NCBI GenBank assembly: GCA_030642205.1
Contig: DAOWOF010000011.1
Coordinates: 1 to 20,346 of the forward strand
Length of the DNA: 20,346 nt
DNA from: Desulfobacteraceae bacterium
GTDB taxonomy: Bacteria; Desulfobacterota; DSM-4660; Desulfatiglandales; Desulfatiglandaceae
Direction of reading: 5' to 3'
Part shown: piece by piece, positions 17,588-20,346 of the stretch
Numbering within the stretch: the stretch's first letter is position 1
Layout: every line of letters begins with the position of its first letter
Translations under genes and position numbers: made by a program
The notes under the pieces: model-generated
What the model was told of the DNA's origin: nothing
The model's input: the letters and a program-made list of their open reading frames with translations, nothing else
Databases searched by the model: none

Positions 17588-17751
17588 TTTATATCTGCTT
17601 ACTCCTATAGGTTTTCAGAGAATTAATTTTACAAGGCCAGAGGAAGGGATCCGAGTAAGTCGTACAGAGATTAGTACGTTGTTGAGGATTCCGACCGATA
17701 AGGCAGTGAAATTATTTAGCTGAAGTTCTATCTATTGTTTCTTTAATCACA
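17588..17751. other. 164-base gap between lipoprotein gene and glrR
   Basis: The gap separates two genes that would otherwise form one operon. Its middle (about 17646-17700) differs from the AT-rich surroundings and holds a short inverted pair CGTAC/GTACG around eight bases. It also holds two similar blocks, GGATCCGA and GGATTCCGA, in direct orientation. It may be the remnant of a small intergenic repeat or carry an internal promoter for glrR. The glrR Shine-Dalgarno AGGAG (17602-17606, minus strand) lies at its edge. I cannot assign a function. Confidence 0.35.
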
Positions 17752-18309
17752 TCAATTGTCTATAGAAACTGCCCTTTTTTTTGCCTCAATGCCGATGTCA
17801 ATTTCCTTTAGCTTTTTGATCTGAGTCATTAAGGCCTTGATTTTTTGCTTATTATTCAGGTCACTGTTTTTTAAAAGATCAATGTTATGCGTGAGGACAA
17901 GATTTTTTTTGTCTCTTTGAATAATTGCGTTTATAGCGGAGATCCAAATAACCGATTGTTCTTGAAATCTGCTATTTGGATAAAATCGGATTATTTTTTT
18001 AAAATATTTAATTGCCTCTGCATAATTTTTTTCAGGATTGTCTGGATGGGTCCAGAAAAGCCCAAATCCATAGAGATCCCTATCCCTTAAATATTCTGGA
18101 CATGAATCCAAGGTCATTTTATGTATTTCAAGGGAAGATTTAAAATTACCATTATAAATTTTTCCTTTTGATCTTACAGTATTAATACTCACAGGTACAT
18201 GGTTTTTCCTTTGCCTGGTTATTGTGCATCCAAAACATAATAATATGATTAGAAAATAGGCAAGGTAAATGAAAAGGTACTTCCTTTTTGAAGATTGTTT
18301 GAGACCCAT
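17752..18309 (-). CDS. small lipoprotein with TPR-like repeat, QseG-position
   Basis: This 185-residue protein begins with a basic stretch (KQSSKRK), a hydrophobic helix (~11-24) and LLCFGC. C28 is the likely lipidated cysteine, although position -3 is Cys rather than the usual Leu, so the lipobox is not perfect. Residues ~90-125 (YAEAIKYFKKIIRFYPNS) look like a tetratricopeptide helix pair; the rest is mostly charged and helical. It lies between the kinase and regulator genes exactly as qseG does in enterobacteria, so an envelope role in tuning the kinase is the natural inference. I do not claim sequence homology to QseG. The gene overlaps the end of glrK by 61 bases, and the start is well supported by GGAGGG (18315-18320) five bases before the ATG. 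No alternative Met keeps the signal helix. Confidence 0.8.
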   Translation of the reverse strand: MGLKQSSKRKYLFIYLAYFLIILLCFGCTITRQRKNHVPVSINTVRSKGKIYNGNFKSSLEIHKMTLDSCPEYLRDRDLYGFGLFWTHPDNPEKNYAEAIKYFKKIIRFYPNSRFQEQSVIWISAINAIIQRDKKNLVLTHNIDLLKNSDLNNKQKIKALMTQIKKLKEIDIGIEAKKRAVSIDN

Positions 18310-19688
18310 ATTTTCCCTCCATGGGATTCAATAATTCGTTTTGCCAGATACAGCCCCAGTCCTGTCCCATTGTCATGAAGTGTAATAAATTTATCAAATA
18401 TTTTTGTAATTTGATCTTCCGAGATACCGCACCCTGTATCAGAGATAGAGACCTCAATAAAATCATTCTCCCTTTCAGTTACCGTTACCGTTATACGCCC
18501 TCTGTCAGGTGTGAATTTTATGGCATTGCCAAAAATATTATCTAACAACTGCCCAAATTTACTGTCATCCACTTTCACAGGAGGGAGATTGTCATTCATA
18601 TTTAATGTAAGGGTGATAGATTTCTTTTCCAAAATTGGACTAATATTAAAGATGGCTCTTTCAATGAGCTGTTTTAGACTATGTTTATCCAGATTATATT
18701 CCATCATTCCTGCATCTATCCGGGAGAGATACAGAATTTTATTTACGGATTGTATCAATCTTTCACATTCCTCACTGATAATTTCAAGTAGTTTATGGCC
18801 CTTATCATTGCTCTCTGAGAGGTTATTTTCAATATGGAGACTAACCGCTTCTCTGATAACCGCCAGAGGAGTACGTAAATCATGGGAAACATTGGAAATA
18901 AAATCCGATTTGAGATCATCAATTTGTTTAAGATGTACACTCATCAAATTAAAGGCCTCTGCCAGTTCCTTTATTTCAGGTGGTGAGGATATGTCTATCT
19001 GTTCTTCAAACCTTCCTTTGGCGATTATTCGAGTGCCCTGTATTAATGAAAGTAATGGCCTGTTGATAGTCCGGGAGTTATAAAATGCAAAAAAAATGGC
19101 AATAATAATGGCAGCAATAGTAATTAAGGCCGCTATATAAGATGCCAGAGAACTGATCTTCCCGGATAATTTCAGTTTTTTATCAATATCATTTTTAATT
19201 ATGTTTGATATTTGCTCCAGCTTATTAATTATCTGCTTGACAAGCTTGTCCTGTTGCAATTGGTATTGTGTCAGAGAGGATTCTTTTTCTTGATGAATGT
19301 TTTTAACATTATCCTGAACTTGTTTAATATATCGCGAATATCCTGTAATGGAATCTTGCAGTAATTTATTTTCAACGACTTTATCTGCAAACAGCTTTAT
19401 CTGTCCCAGGTCATTCTTAATGTAATTTATTGCCTTCTGAAATTGAAGGTAAAAGTCTTTATCCCTGGTTAGAATATATTTTTTCTCAAACCCTCTTTGA
19501 GTGATAATTGTTTGTTTTAACCTGTTAATGGTTGCAAAGCTTTTGTCTCCAATAAAGCTGATTGAATGAGTGATTTGATTTAATTGTCTTAATTTTAATG
19601 TGGTATAGATTCCTAGTGAAATTACAACTAAAAGAATCATAATATAGCTCAGGATAAGACGATTAAAGATGGTTAATTTAAAATTCAT
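18249..19688 (-). CDS. glrK: membrane sensor histidine kinase, GlrK/QseE-like
   Basis: This 479-residue inner-membrane kinase has TM1 at ~10-30 and a largely helical extracytoplasmic sensor of about 150 residues (~31-180) that looks like a four-helix bundle. TM2 (~181-203) is followed by a HAMP domain (SRTINRPL to LKQIDDL, ~205-258). The HisKA domain has phospho-acceptor H269 in NVSHDLRTPLAVIRE, similar to the GlrK box. The ATPase domain shows N388 in FGNAIKF, DTGCGIS and GTGLGLYLAKRI. It should phosphorylate the GlrR-like regulator two genes downstream. The assignment to GlrK rests on domain order, the H-box, the GlrR partner and the lipoprotein in between; the general kinase call is certain, the orthology less so. 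The start ATG has no good Shine-Dalgarno, but an in-frame stop just upstream excludes a longer form by more than two codons. The stimulus is unknown. Confidence 0.9.
   Translation of the reverse strand: MNFKLTIFNRLILSYIMILLVVISLGIYTTLKLRQLNQITHSISFIGDKSFATINRLKQTIITQRGFEKKYILTRDKDFYLQFQKAINYIKNDLGQIKLFADKVVENKLLQDSITGYSRYIKQVQDNVKNIHQEKESSLTQYQLQQDKLVKQIINKLEQISNIIKNDIDKKLKLSGKISSLASYIAALITIAAIIIAIFFAFYNSRTINRPLLSLIQGTRIIAKGRFEEQIDISSPPEIKELAEAFNLMSVHLKQIDDLKSDFISNVSHDLRTPLAVIREAVSLHIENNLSESNDKGHKLLEIISEECERLIQSVNKILYLSRIDAGMMEYNLDKHSLKQLIERAIFNISPILEKKSITLTLNMNDNLPPVKVDDSKFGQLLDNIFGNAIKFTPDRGRITVTVTERENDFIEVSISDTGCGISEDQITKIFDKFITLHDNGTGLGLYLAKRIIESHGGKIWVSNNLQKGSTFSFTLPIF
18315..18320 (-). 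promoter_or_regulatory. strong ribosome-binding site inside glrK for the lipoprotein gene
   Basis: GGAGGG on the minus strand sits five bases before the lipoprotein ATG and inside the last codons of glrK. It fixes the start of the lipoprotein and the 61-base overlap. It is the best Shine-Dalgarno match I saw in front of any gene in this window, so the lipoprotein may be translated better than its neighbours. Confidence 0.75.
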
Positions 19689-20346
19689 AGTACATTAGTA
19701 TTAATTAAATGTCCTTTCTTTATATCTTGGCATTATTCTTTCTTCACTTAAGGGATTGAGGAAAGAAAATCAAGGTAAAAAAATGAATAGGGAAAGTAAA
19801 GATATCCATAAACGTCAAGTCATGTATAGTTGTATTGTATACCATATTGATAACCTTGATAAAAAGTTTCCCTGGATCCTTTTTACTCAGCGGATGAGGG
19901 CTGCTCGTTCTCCATCCTCGGCCTGTTGATAGACTTCTTACAAATTCGTCAATATTTAGGCGACAAAAAAATGACACAGAGTCTTCTCTGTTTAACAGGA
20001 AGTTCATTGCCAGTGCCTGAAAAAAAAGGGTACACTTTGATTATTAAAGAAGATCTTTTATTTTTGACAAACCCGAAGTGCTTTTTTGGGGCTGCCAAAA
20101 TATTCAATTTTGCCTAATCTATGCGGCAAACACAAAATATCATACATAAAATATCCTATATATTCCTGTGATTAAAATTAGTAATTATTCAGCTATTTCA
20201 AAGATGCTGATTTCAGACACGCAACACTGATATGATTAAACTTTGAAACTGTTTGAACCTAAGAGGTCGTAAAGAAAGAACCCATCAGGGCTGAATCTAT
20301 TTGTAGAATTTCCTAGTGTATTCTTATACATGTTTATATTTAACGG
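19689..20346. other. intergenic region upstream of glrK, no supportable gene
   Basis: These 658 bases carry short open frames on both strands, but none has a credible ribosome-binding site, domain or gene-like composition. A perfect 6-bp hairpin ACAGAG-TCTT-CTCTGT lies at 19976-19991 without a T-run after it. A near-symmetrical GCCAAAAT...ATTTTGCC pair lies near 20091-20114. The glrK promoter should lie here, but I found no convincing -35/-10 or -24/-12 match on the minus strand. Confidence 0.5.

Noticed and set aside
18511..19083. 190-aa open frame antisense to glrK
   Set aside because: Lies fully opposite the kinase HAMP, HisKA and ATPase coding sequence; Ser/Leu/Ile-rich shadow translation without motifs.
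19744..20007. 87-aa minus-strand open frame upstream of glrK
   Set aside because: No ribosome-binding site and a composition typical of non-coding translation (SSPHPLS-type runs, Phe/Ile-rich tail); nothing supports it.
19926..20117. 63-aa plus-strand open frame
   Set aside because: No ribosome-binding site, no recognisable motif, low-complexity composition; looks like chance in AT-rich intergenic DNA.
1..20346. CRISPR arrays, insertion sequences, tRNA or rRNA genes
   Set aside because: No regularly spaced repeats, no transposase-like frame with terminal inverted repeats, and no cloverleaf or rRNA signature seen on either strand.

Overview
The window looks like a chromosomal piece of an AT-rich anaerobic bacterium, most likely a member of the Desulfobacterota (sulfate-reducer relatives). 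Three things point there: anaerobic-pathway cobalamin genes (cbiA, cbiC), a GlrK/GlrR-type sigma-54 two-component system, and a large PUFA-synthase-like fatty acid/polyketide synthase of a kind I associate with deltaproteobacterial genomes. This assignment is an inference from gene content; there is no rRNA or other marker in the window.

Layout. Positions 1-741 are AT-rich and carry no gene I can support, but they hold a candidate sigma-54 promoter (596-611) and a perfect dyad (505-522) upstream of the plus-strand operon. Two giant genes follow on the plus strand, overlapping by ATGA. The first (742-9150, 2802 aa) reads two nitronate-monooxygenase/PfaD-like barrels - KS - AT - ACP - KR - DH. 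The second (9147-13988, 1613 aa) reads KS - divergent AT - helical linker - DH - phosphopantetheinyl transferase. A convergent minus-strand block follows: cbiC (14047-14700), cbiA (14766-16163), glrR (16229-17587), a small lipoprotein (17752-18309) and glrK (18249-19688). In transcription order this is glrK - lipoprotein - glrR - cbiA - cbiC. The last 658 bases (19689-20346) hold no gene I can support.

How the genes work together. The two plus-strand proteins together contain what is needed to prime, elongate, reduce and dehydrate an acyl chain (condensing enzymes, malonyl-type acyltransferase, carrier, ketoreductase, dehydratases, an FMN enoyl reductase) and to activate the carrier. It looks like a self-contained iterative synthase compressed into two polypeptides. 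It shares signatures with PfaA/PfaD-type PUFA synthases: an LGIDSIKRVEI carrier motif, a long insertion in the KR, and a PfaD-like reductase. It differs in having one ACP, no chain-length-factor domain, no recognisable thioesterase, and an AT in the second protein that has lost malonyl-AT signature residues. The product cannot be read from the sequence; a specialised membrane lipid, long-chain fatty acid or polyketide are all possible.

On the other strand, glrK - lipoprotein - glrR has the same gene order as enterobacterial qseE/glrK - qseG - qseF/glrR. CbiC and CbiA catalyse successive steps of corrin-ring synthesis (cobalt-precorrin-8 to cobyrinate to cobyrinate a,c-diamide). A nested stem-loop separates glrR from cbiA.
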